A stretch of DNA of 52,672 nt, from positions 1 to 52,672 of the IMG/VR virus record IMGVR_UViG_3300050821_009922; one strand, given 5' to 3'. Source of the stretch: a virus. The notes below the pieces were generated by a model. It ran no database searches, was not told the origin of the DNA, and saw nothing but the letters and a program-made list of their open reading frames with translations. Positions 46,879-52,672 of the stretch are shown here, piece after piece (the first letter of the stretch is position 1; each line of letters opens with the position of its first letter). Made by a program: the position numbers and the translations under genes.

Positions 46879-47069
46879 CCGTAGTTATGCTGCCCAAGAC
46901 TGAAATCCCAAATCTGTCCCAGAAGTCCGATCTGGAAATGTTCGAGGAAGTTCTGCATATCATTCTGCAAGATGGTCCACTCACTACTGAACAAATCCAA
47001 CACCTCAACGCTATCAACCAAGAATTCATCCGGCGGGACTCGTTGGCTGCTGACCGAGGGGGCAGATAG
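46875..47069 (+). CDS. Small acidic helical protein
   Basis: ATG 46875 overlaps the previous stop (ATGA); 64 residues; helical pattern LEMFEEVLHIILQDGPLTTEQI, reminiscent of small helix-turn-helix regulators. No certain motif. Confidence 0.6.
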   Translation: MTVVMLPKTEIPNLSQKSDLEMFEEVLHIILQDGPLTTEQIQHLNAINQEFIRRDSLAADRGGR

Positions 47070-47148
47070 CCCGAGTCACTTTTCATTCCCCCGCCCACGG
47101 CCCCAGAGACTCCCCCAGCTGGGGCCATGCCATTTTCTGGAGACTGCC

Positions 47149-47229
47149 ATGCCTGACTCTGATCCCATCCCGGAACCTACCAACCCGTTCGATATCCCAA
47201 CTCAAGAGAGGAGAGACTATGGACACTGA
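47149..47229 (+). CDS. 26-residue Pro-rich micropeptide
   Basis: ATG 47149 follows GGAG by six bases; the product is polar with several prolines and ends RRDYGH. Its end overlaps the next gene's start by 11 bases. It follows a GC hairpin (47099-47126). Confidence 0.4.
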   Translation: MPDSDPIPEPTNPFDIPTQERRDYGH

Positions 47230-47629
47230 GAAGATTGTTGCTAAATACGGTACCGATATTACCAAACTCAACATTGCCAATGTTCGGAAGTGGGTGAGAG
47301 CATTGCAAAGTGGTAAGTATAAACAAACAACTGGACAACTTTTCGATGACTATAAAGCCCCTAAGTTCTGCGTGTTGGGAGTAGCAGCTCATCTATCCGG
47401 TCTTAGCAATAACGAGTTGCAAGGTGATACCGAACTTGCTGAAGGCCCCATGGAATGGCTGGGAGTCCAAGATTCAATCCCAAGTATCGGCCCCAAGTCA
47501 GCCGCTGATCGCAACGATGGCGGTGAATCATTTAAGAGTATCGCCACTGCCATTGAGCGTTACTGGATCAAGCCCTATGAGAAATTCAAGCACTGCTTTC
47601 TTAAGCAGAAGAAAGGAGTGGCCAAGTGA
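47219..47629 (+). CDS. Conserved-looking hypothetical protein
   Basis: ATG 47219 follows AGGAGAG; 136 residues. It contains VRKWVRALQSGKYKQTTGQL and FCVLGVAAHLSG, a pattern (W-x-x-A-L-x-S-G-x-Y-x-Q and C-x-L-G-V) I recall from many phage proteins of unknown function. The role is not known. Confidence 0.7.
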   Translation: MDTEKIVAKYGTDITKLNIANVRKWVRALQSGKYKQTTGQLFDDYKAPKFCVLGVAAHLSGLSNNELQGDTELAEGPMEWLGVQDSIPSIGPKSAADRNDGGESFKSIATAIERYWIKPYEKFKHCFLKQKKGVAK

Positions 47630-47802
47630 TCCCTGCCCAACTCTTACCTGATCTCATCCACTTCCTCCGGGAAATGTCGGGAGAGATTCCCTACGACCAG
47701 CGCCAGGTCAAGGGTGGACTATCCCGGCAACAAGAGGCCGCCCGACTACTTGCATTGGTGAGAGCCCATCTCATTGCTGAGAAAATAGAGGTATCCCAAT
47801 GA
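47626..47802 (+). CDS. 58-residue protein
   Basis: GTG 47626 overlaps the previous stop (GTGA) and follows AAAGGAG. The product is mostly helical (PDLIHFLREMSGEIPYDQR, QEAARLLALVRAHL). The stop overlaps the next ATG. Confidence 0.65.
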   Translation: MIPAQLLPDLIHFLREMSGEIPYDQRQVKGGLSRQQEAARLLALVRAHLIAEKIEVSQ

Positions 47803-48230
47803 TTGAACTTCACTCTGACAATCCTCCTCTGGGGCTCTGGTTCATTGGTCTCGATGACAAAATCGATTTCATGGGCTGTCTGCAACCCGTGAAGGATAAG
47901 CCCGGGAGTTTCCACTTTGACTTCCGTTTCCGCTACCACAAGGATGACCAGGTGTTTGACTCCCAGGATGAGAAACACTGGTACCACGTCGAAACCAAGG
48001 AAACCTCAACTCCTGATGAGGCCATTCACAAGATCCGGGGACTGGTATTCAAGCTGGCTGAGATGCAATCCCACGATGGACCCAATCCTCCCCAAGTAGA
48101 TGAGTTGCTGTACCGGGACTATCCCAACTTTGATGCCTTCATGGAGGCCTTTAGCAATAAGCCTTATGCTTATTCCAAAATAGCCACTAAGGAGTATGCG
48201 GAGGAGCTGATGAAGGGAGCCAAGCCGTGA
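47799..48230 (+). CDS. Hypothetical protein
   Basis: ATG 47799 overlaps the previous stop (ATGA). The 143-residue product is beta rich at first (LGLWFIGLDDKIDFMGCLQP, FHFDFRFRYHKDDQ), then helical, with a Tyr/Asp-rich C-terminus. It ends overlapping the next GTG. Family unknown. Confidence 0.65.
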   Translation: MIELHSDNPPLGLWFIGLDDKIDFMGCLQPVKDKPGSFHFDFRFRYHKDDQVFDSQDEKHWYHVETKETSTPDEAIHKIRGLVFKLAEMQSHDGPNPPQVDELLYRDYPNFDAFMEAFSNKPYAYSKIATKEYAEELMKGAKP

Positions 48231-48466
48231 GCAGCCGCTGGACTCACTCTATCTGCGAGGACTGCTGGGAGAAGAAGCATCCCGGGGAAGAACCCTATCG
48301 CTTTCGGGAGATGTACCGGGATGAGAAACCTATTCCCTGCTGCTACTGTAGTCGACCACACCAATCCGGGATCTATGTAAGAGATGATCCCGCTACACTA
48401 CGTTGCTATGGAGTGCATCCCGATAGCCGTAGGGAGCGCGTTAGCGCGAGCGAGGCGAAGCAATAG
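48227..48466 (+). CDS. Cys-rich small protein
   Basis: GTG 48227 overlaps the previous stop (GTGA); 79 residues. CEDCWEKKHPG and CCYCSRPHQSG give two zinc-type Cys/His groups. The 3' end carries a short GC-rich inverted repeat (GCGC-GTTA-GCGC). Function unknown. Confidence 0.65.
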   Translation: MSSRWTHSICEDCWEKKHPGEEPYRFREMYRDEKPIPCCYCSRPHQSGIYVRDDPATLRCYGVHPDSRRERVSASEAKQ

Positions 48467-48497
48467 AGTTATAACTTAGTAGTAATAGGAGGAAGAT

Positions 48498-48953
48498 ATG
48501 TGTTTACCAGTAGCACCCTACAAGATTGAACGGGAATGGAAGTATAAGGGATTGAGCTGTGCAGTAGTGATGGGAAGAGAGGCAGGGAGTCGGTGTGGCT
48601 ATGTTAGGGTTCCACCGGGTCATTCTGAATATGGCAAGGACTATGATGATGTAGAAGTCAGTGTCCATGGGGGCCTAACCTTTGCTCAGCAGGAGCCCTG
48701 CACTGAGCATAGTGATGGCCAGGGCTGGTGGTTTGGCTTTGATTGTGCCCACTTCCAAGATGCCATGTATGATCCCAGCGTTAATCCCGATACTCCCGGA
48801 CTCTCAGAAGAGACCCGCAATGTGCTGACTACTATGCATCACATGAACCTCAAGTATCTCACTCATGGGATTACTACTCACTACTGGACTGAGGCAGAAG
48901 TGGTGGCTGAGACTGAGCAGCTGGCAGAACAGTTGGCGGAGGTGAAATCGTGA
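48498..48953 (+). CDS. Conserved-looking hypothetical phage protein
   Basis: ATG 48498 follows AGGAGGAAG; 151 residues. Distinct segments are CGYVRVPPGHSEYGKDYDD, VHGGLTFAQ and WWFGFDCAHFQDAM, a set that recurs in phage proteins of unknown function. The order of VHGGLT and FDCAH is my main support. No enzyme site is clear. Confidence 0.7.
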   Translation: MCLPVAPYKIEREWKYKGLSCAVVMGREAGSRCGYVRVPPGHSEYGKDYDDVEVSVHGGLTFAQQEPCTEHSDGQGWWFGFDCAHFQDAMYDPSVNPDTPGLSEETRNVLTTMHHMNLKYLTHGITTHYWTEAEVVAETEQLAEQLAEVKS

Positions 48954-49162
48954 CTGACTCTGAGCTAAGACATATCTTCATTGAGATCTTCAATGGCAGA
49001 GGTAATCATGGCAGCTTTCTGCGGGCCTTTGCTGAGGCTTTCATTTTGGCTGATATGGATAACTGGCATCTATTGCGGCCTGCTGCCCGGGCCATTGCAG
49101 GGAAGTACCACTTGACTGATTATCTGGACACTTTCCAGCAACCGGAGGCTGCCAGTGGGTAA
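48950..49162 (+). CDS. Small conserved-looking phage protein
   Basis: GTG 48950 overlaps the previous stop (GTGA); 70 residues. It contains FNGRGNHGSFLRAFAEAFI and WHLLRPAARAIAGKYHLTD, a helical pair often seen in small uncharacterised phage proteins. Confidence 0.7.
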   Translation: MTDSELRHIFIEIFNGRGNHGSFLRAFAEAFILADMDNWHLLRPAARAIAGKYHLTDYLDTFQQPEAASG

Positions 49163-49433
49163 ACGAATGGTCAATATTGCTGGGCTGGAGGTTGAAGTAG
49201 TCCCAGATCAGACTGTGATTGACTCGGGAGTGCCCATTGCAGCAGTGCGATTATCCGAGGCTGATCAACCTCTGGATGAGAAATATGACCCCGGGACTCA
49301 GGCGGGATATTTCTGCTGGGTATGCAATGAGGAATGCATTCTGGCTCCCAGCGGTCAGGCCATCTACGCAGTAGGTAAGAATCCCTTGGTATGTATGGCG
49401 TGCATTCTGGCAATGGGGGACAAGGAACAATGA
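49155..49433 (+). CDS. Small protein with two Cys pairs
   Basis: GTG 49155 or ATG 49167, 92 or 88 residues. It has a beta-rich first half, then CWVCNEEC and VCMACILA, four or more cysteines for a zinc site. The stop overlaps the next ATG. Confidence 0.65.
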   Translation: MGKRMVNIAGLEVEVVPDQTVIDSGVPIAAVRLSEADQPLDEKYDPGTQAGYFCWVCNEECILAPSGQAIYAVGKNPLVCMACILAMGDKEQ

Positions 49434-49672
49434 CCTCTCCTAAAGACCTTCCCCGAGATGAGCTGATGCAGCTGGCTGACGATGCTCTCAAGCGTTACCC
49501 GGGAGCCACCATCCATTTCAAGTTTACCTGTGAGCACTGTGGGCATAGATGCATGTTAAGCGATACACTCTGGGAAAATGGGGAATGCGATGAATGCGGC
49601 CAGACTAGTCCCATCACCCAAGGAGGCTTCTCGCTGTGGCTAAACAACGTGGCCATGCCAAATATAAAATAA
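49430..49672 (+). CDS. Zinc-ribbon protein
   Basis: ATG 49430 overlaps the previous stop (ATGA); 80 residues. CEHCGHRC and CDECG give a zinc ribbon in the middle of the protein, preceded by a helix. Function unknown. Confidence 0.65.
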   Translation: MTSPKDLPRDELMQLADDALKRYPGATIHFKFTCEHCGHRCMLSDTLWENGECDECGQTSPITQGGFSLWLNNVAMPNIK

Positions 49673-49854
49673 CCGCTCCTAATTTCAATATGTACGATCC
49701 CCCTGATGGCTGGAAGTACGGGTTTCCCAAACCCTACCGACCACTTCCGGGAGAGAAGATCACCGACACTCTGCGCCGGGATGGTTATCCCGAGAGGCTC
49801 ATGGCTACTGCTGAGATCAATACCCGGTATTGGCATGATCCCACTATTGAATAA
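49636..49854 (+). CDS. Small hypothetical protein
   Basis: GTG 49636 follows GGAGG by nine bases and overlaps the previous gene by 37 bases. The 72-residue product is rich in Pro, Tyr and Lys (YGFPKPYRPLPGEKI) and has no recognised motif. Confidence 0.6.
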   Translation: MAKQRGHAKYKITAPNFNMYDPPDGWKYGFPKPYRPLPGEKITDTLRRDGYPERLMATAEINTRYWHDPTIE

Positions 49855-49883
49855 TTGACTCACCCGTACCTATTACATAGAAT
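49855..49883 (+). promoter_or_regulatory. Strong-looking promoter
   Basis: TTGACT (49855-49860), 17 bases, TAGAAT (49878-49883). It directly follows the stop at 49854 and serves the gene cluster from 49941. Confidence 0.75.
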
Positions 49884-49940
49884 AGATCAATGGGAGACCT
49901 ACTTCCATTCCCCCGACTTCCCAAACATTACTGGAGTCCT

Positions 49941-50138
49941 ATGGACTACGCCAATATCAACGCTGCTGTTACCCGGGCCATCAAAGAAGCTGAGGAGTTC
50001 CATGCCTTGGCCAATGAGCTACCCCTGCGGGTGCGCAACAAAGTCCTGAAACACAATCAACCCGACTACCAAGATCCCATCTATGCTCCCTGGGGAGGGC
50101 TGTTTCCTCATCCCCGGGTAAAACGGGAGGGATTTTAG
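49941..50138 (+). CDS. Small hypothetical protein
   Basis: ATG 49941 follows CTGGAG; the alternative ATG 49890 lies at the predicted start of transcription and so would be leaderless. The chosen 65-residue product is mostly helical (INAAVTRAIKEAEEFHALAN) and ends with a basic segment. Function unknown. Confidence 0.6.
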   Translation: MDYANINAAVTRAIKEAEEFHALANELPLRVRNKVLKHNQPDYQDPIYAPWGGLFPHPRVKREGF

Positions 50139-50226
50139 TGAAACGAGGACCTGAGCGTAGCGATGGTCCGTAGTTGAACGGAACAATGCGGCTGCGCTGT
50201 CGGCCCGATGCCACGGAGGGAGGGAA

Positions 50227-50421
50227 ATGAGCTTGCTCGGTGATTTGTTTGGCTACGACCGAATAGGGAACGATCTGATCGGCGTCAACCTCGAGCCGGA
50301 ATGGAATTGTGCGAACTGCGGAATCTCATGCACCGCGCATACGCCCGAAATGGAAGCGGCTTGCCTGCGTAAGCTATGTGCTCGGCCCGAGACAGCGGAG
50401 GGAGGAAAAAGGGATGAGTGA
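50227..50421 (+). CDS. Small Cys-rich protein
   Basis: ATG 50227 follows GGAGGG; 64 residues. CANCGISC and two further cysteines suggest a zinc site. This gene begins a group (50227-52108) with base usage unlike its neighbours, richer in CG dinucleotides. Confidence 0.6.
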   Translation: MSLLGDLFGYDRIGNDLIGVNLEPEWNCANCGISCTAHTPEMEAACLRKLCARPETAEGGKRDE

Positions 50422-50767
50422 GGAGCGGGCGGAGTTCGAGAAGTGGAGTTTAGCGCAGCCGCTATGTTTGGGATATCCAGAGTGTGACGGCGCGTTGGTG
50501 GGCATGGAACACTCTGAGAAATGCCCCGTGAAAACTCCAGGGCGCACATCCGATACGACATACTTTGACGCCTACGCAGCCGGAAAGCGTGCCGGGGATA
50601 GGGAGCTAGTGGAGACGCTGCGGTTATTACCTGACTTACTAACTAACGTTGCGCAGATACTCGATGTTGTGAAAGGTGAGTGGGGCGAAGCGTGGTCAGA
50701 TTGGGATCAGGAACAACGTGACCGAATCACCACATGCCTGGCGCTGCTGGCGAAGGAGGGCGAGTGA
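50414..50767 (+). CDS. Hypothetical protein
   Basis: ATG 50414 overlaps the previous stop by eight bases. The 117-residue product opens with charged residues (SEERAEFEKWSLAQ), has CLGYPECDGALVGMEHSEKCP, and a helix-rich C-terminal half (LVETLRLLPDLLTNVAQILD). Family unknown. Confidence 0.6.
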   Translation: MSEERAEFEKWSLAQPLCLGYPECDGALVGMEHSEKCPVKTPGRTSDTTYFDAYAAGKRAGDRELVETLRLLPDLLTNVAQILDVVKGEWGEAWSDWDQEQRDRITTCLALLAKEGE

Positions 50768-50895
50768 CCGTTACAACATCCGCGAACAATGTCGTGCTCT
50801 CGAATCTTAGGATGATCGTCTACAGGATCGGCAAGCGACACTTGACACCACGGCAATGGGGAAATCCTGAAATACGCCGGGAACGTGCCCAGTGA
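50764..50895 (+). CDS. 43-residue protein
   Basis: GTG 50764 overlaps the previous stop (GTGA) and the end overlaps the next GTG. The product is basic with no recognised motif. The double overlap supports it. Confidence 0.5.
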   Translation: MTVTTSANNVVLSNLRMIVYRIGKRHLTPRQWGNPEIRRERAQ

Positions 50896-51698
50896 ACCAG
50901 GAGACGTGGTGTCCGAGTTGCGGAAGCAACGACAAGGATGTTCGCAAGACTGTGTTACTCCATACAGTCTCGACTGGGTTCGGAGATGTCGAGGAAGTAC
51001 GCGGAGATTGCCCGAATGGGTGGCACTCCACTCCGCAGCCGCCAGCGCCGGAGCCTTGCCCAGTATGCGGAAACGAAGAACGCAATCAGGTCGACCTGCT
51101 GACATGCGAATGCCCCGACCCAAGTACGCTTGCGAGTCGTCAAAAGATTGCAGAGGAAATGCGTGCCGCCGCTCCCAAGCAGCCCGTGTCCGCAGCGTTA
51201 GAGCCTCAGATTAGGGGATGCCTGAATTGCGGCCACGACTACGATCTATCAATCCAAGGCGCGATATGCCCTCACGAAACAGAAGAACGACGCAGGGATT
51301 CAATTCCACCATGGCCTAAACCGACAGCGTTACCAGACTCGCTTACCAAACTAGGCAATTATCTAGCCGCGCACGATAGGGATATTGACGCCTGCTGGAC
51401 TGCCAAGGTGATTGAGGAGGTCCGCCACGAGATCGCCGCGCTACGGCAGAAAATTGAAGACTTGGACAACGGAAGAGGCAACTTCGACGAATTAGAACGA
51501 AAGAATTACTTGCTCAACAAGCGCGAAAAGGAGATAGCCGCGCTGAAGGAGGAGATCATACGATACGGTGACCACGCGCCATCTTGCCGCGAATGCGGCT
51601 CAGCCAAACCGTGCACTGAACATCCTTGCGATTGTGGCTGGGAGGAATTGCGCTCCCGCATTGCCGAACTGGAGAAAGAGAAAATGAGAAGGCTATGA
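50892..51698 (+). CDS. Multiple zinc-ribbon and coiled-coil protein (268 aa)
   Basis: GTG 50892 overlaps the previous stop (GTGA). The N-terminus has CPSCG (residues 7-11), then CPVCG, CEC and CLNCG groups, and the C-terminal half is a coiled coil (about residues 170-225, EVRHEIAALRQKIEDLDNG) with a last Cys-rich group (CRECGS, CDCGW). The repeated zinc ribbons suggest an adaptor or nucleic-acid-binding protein. It may be a mosaic of smaller domains. Confidence 0.65.
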   Translation: MNQETWCPSCGSNDKDVRKTVLLHTVSTGFGDVEEVRGDCPNGWHSTPQPPAPEPCPVCGNEERNQVDLLTCECPDPSTLASRQKIAEEMRAAAPKQPVSAALEPQIRGCLNCGHDYDLSIQGAICPHETEERRRDSIPPWPKPTALPDSLTKLGNYLAAHDRDIDACWTAKVIEEVRHEIAALRQKIEDLDNGRGNFDELERKNYLLNKREKEIAALKEEIIRYGDHAPSCRECGSAKPCTEHPCDCGWEELRSRIAELEKEKMRRL

Positions 51699-52108
51699 AA
51701 CCGGGCGAATCGAGGGTGTTGCGTGAGTTATCATGCCCACAACACATGCTGTCGCACCCGAACGAGTTCTGGCTTTTGTATAGAGCGGGCAGGCGATTGA
51801 TGGGAACATTTGATCCGTGGAACTTGCCGAAATGGCGCGATTATCAGAACGCGATGGTGATTCTCAAGAGTTGCCGCGATGCAATCCCGGCGCACCCCTG
51901 CCGCGCTTGGACCGAGCATAAACTCGGCTTCGTCTACGAGATTTGTTGCCCGAATTGCGAGACGGTATTCGAATGGACCGGGAAGTTCTATGCGCCTCGC
52001 TGCCCCGCATGTCAGCTCTGGCTATCCGAGCGCAATGCGGCCAGCGAGCGCAAGGGGGAAGGGACCCCAACGACCACTTCTAGCGGGCAGAACTCTGTGG
52101 CCAGATAG
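51695..52108 (+). CDS. Zinc-ribbon protein
   Basis: ATG 51695 overlaps the previous stop (ATGA); 137 residues. CCPNC and CPAC in the second half form a zinc ribbon. The first half is helical and basic, and the C-terminus is Ser/Thr rich. Function unknown. Confidence 0.6.
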   Translation: MKPGESRVLRELSCPQHMLSHPNEFWLLYRAGRRLMGTFDPWNLPKWRDYQNAMVILKSCRDAIPAHPCRAWTEHKLGFVYEICCPNCETVFEWTGKFYAPRCPACQLWLSERNAASERKGEGTPTTTSSGQNSVAR

Positions 52109-52131
52109 GATGCCGAACTGGAGGGGAAGAA

Positions 52132-52290
52132 ATGAAACCCTATAAGTATTGCAGCAAGCCTACCCACGATCCGGCAGAGATCTGTCTGGACTGCTATCCT
52201 GCTGTGTTGCTGGTACAGAAGATCTCAGCTAAAGTTCTGGAGAATATCATCCGGGATGTTCATATCCAGAAGTTCATGAAGACAAGATAG
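52132..52290 (+). CDS. 52-residue Cys-containing protein
   Basis: ATG 52132 follows GGAGGGG by five bases. C7 and CLDCYP form a small Cys group; the rest is a helix with many Lys/Arg. It is the last gene before the promoter at 52303. Confidence 0.6.
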   Translation: MKPYKYCSKPTHDPAEICLDCYPAVLLVQKISAKVLENIIRDVHIQKFMKTR

Positions 52291-52302
52291 CCCACTGAAA
52301 TA

Positions 52303-52331
52303 TTGACTCATGATTATCTGAGTAGTATACT
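52303..52331 (+). promoter_or_regulatory. Near-consensus promoter of the early operon
   Basis: TTGACT (52303-52308), 17 bases, TATACT (52326-52331). The start of transcription would be near 52338, giving a leader of about 100 bases before ATG 52436. Confidence 0.8.
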
Positions 52332-52435
52332 GGAACTACAGTCGGGCAAGATAGTGATGGCCTGATGCTGCTATTCAATTACCCATCTTTTTGGTATCAA
52401 ATTTCCCAATCACAATTTAATCCTTGGAGGCTAAA

Positions 52436-52672
52436 ATGCCTGACTATTCCCATTTCGAATCTAGGTTTAAGAATGAAAGAAATTCCCATATGGGAGTTGC
52501 CGCAGTACGCATGGAGAGCCATAAACATGGTGATGATGGGGGCTGGCATCTGAAGATTGATGTCCGGCTAGGTCCCCAGCATGGGATCATGCTGGAGGCG
52601 ATCAAGACGGGGTTCAATGCCCTGATCCAGTCACTCAGCCCTACTTCTCCCCTGCACGAAGAGAATTATTAC
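52436..52672 (+). CDS. Hypothetical protein, N-terminal part; continues at base 1
   Basis: ATG 52436 follows TTGGAGG by five bases and the frame stays open to the end of the contig, matching the frame at base 1-196. The joined protein begins MPDYSHFESRFKNERN and has a beta-like middle (GGWHLKIDVRLGPQHG). Family unknown. Confidence 0.85.
   Translation, partial: MPDYSHFESRFKNERNSHMGVAAVRMESHKHGDDGGWHLKIDVRLGPQHGIMLEAIKTGFNALIQSLSPTSPLHEENYY
52576..52672. repeat. Right copy of the 97-bp terminal direct repeat
   Basis: Identical to 1-97; see the entry at base 1. Confidence 0.95.

Noticed and set aside
1-52672. Integrase, CRISPR array, transposase or insertion sequence
   Set aside because: I looked for tyrosine and serine recombinase motifs, regular repeat-spacer arrays and terminal inverted repeats of insertion sequences and saw none.

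Overview
The window is the complete genome of a tailed double-stranded DNA bacteriophage, captured as a circle. The last 97 bases (52576-52672) repeat bases 1-97 exactly, and one gene runs in frame from 52436 through the end into 1-196, so the unit length is 52,575 bp. Portal, large terminase, scaffold, capsid, a beta-propeller-like tail hub, two large coiled-coil or low-complexity internal proteins and a tailspike are present. No tape-measure protein, sheath or tail tube is recognisable, which points to a short-tailed (podovirus-like) virion. No integrase and no lysogeny repressor were recognised, so a virulent life style is the simplest reading. The host cannot be named. Sec signal peptides on tail proteins and the amino-acid style of the fibres recall soil bacteria such as Acidobacteriota, but that is a weak inference.

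Layout. (1) 52303-52331 is a strong promoter reading through the contig end into an early operon (52436 to 4808, plus strand). The operon holds a membrane protein, several unknown proteins, and an AAA+ ATPase with the architecture of the bacterial proteasomal ATPase Mpa/ARC. Downstream of the ATPase come a 64-residue Gly-rich protein, a DUF1360-like membrane protein and a protein sharing a helix motif with the 64-mer; the operon ends at a terminator (4825-4854). (2) A lone minus-strand RepA-like RecA-fold ATPase (4972-5724) has its own divergent promoter. (3) A plus-strand operon (promoter 5861, genes 5896-11901) carries a zinc-ribbon protein, a RusA resolvase, a Cas4/RecB-like nuclease with Fe-S cysteines, a RecT-like annealing protein and small proteins. 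Structured RNA elements come next, then a lipoprotein, an Ig-like protein and a small two-span membrane protein. (4) The late operon is all minus strand and runs from about 43.5 kb down to 11.98 kb. In order of transcription it holds a regulator, a glycosyltransferase/methyltransferase cassette, small zinc proteins, terminase, portal, many very small basic proteins, scaffold, an HNH endonuclease, capsid, a second HNH, tailspike and fibre, adaptor, tail hub, internal virion proteins, and lysis genes (membrane proteins and a glucosaminidase endolysin). (5) An AT-rich intergenic region (43482-43903) with repeats and hairpins separates the late operon from rightward genes (43904-52290). These are mostly small unknown or Cys-rich proteins driven by promoters of the form TTGAC[AT]-N17-TAnnnT.

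How it works together, by inference: the two right-to-left-end operons are early host-interaction genes. The RepA-like ATPase, RusA, nuclease and RecT form the replication/recombination module. The 31-kb late operon builds the virion and ends in lysis genes that converge on the lysis-type genes of operon 3. The most unusual element is the proteasome-type unfoldase with a following 64-residue protein that has some features of Pup, the bacterial protein tag; see the findings.
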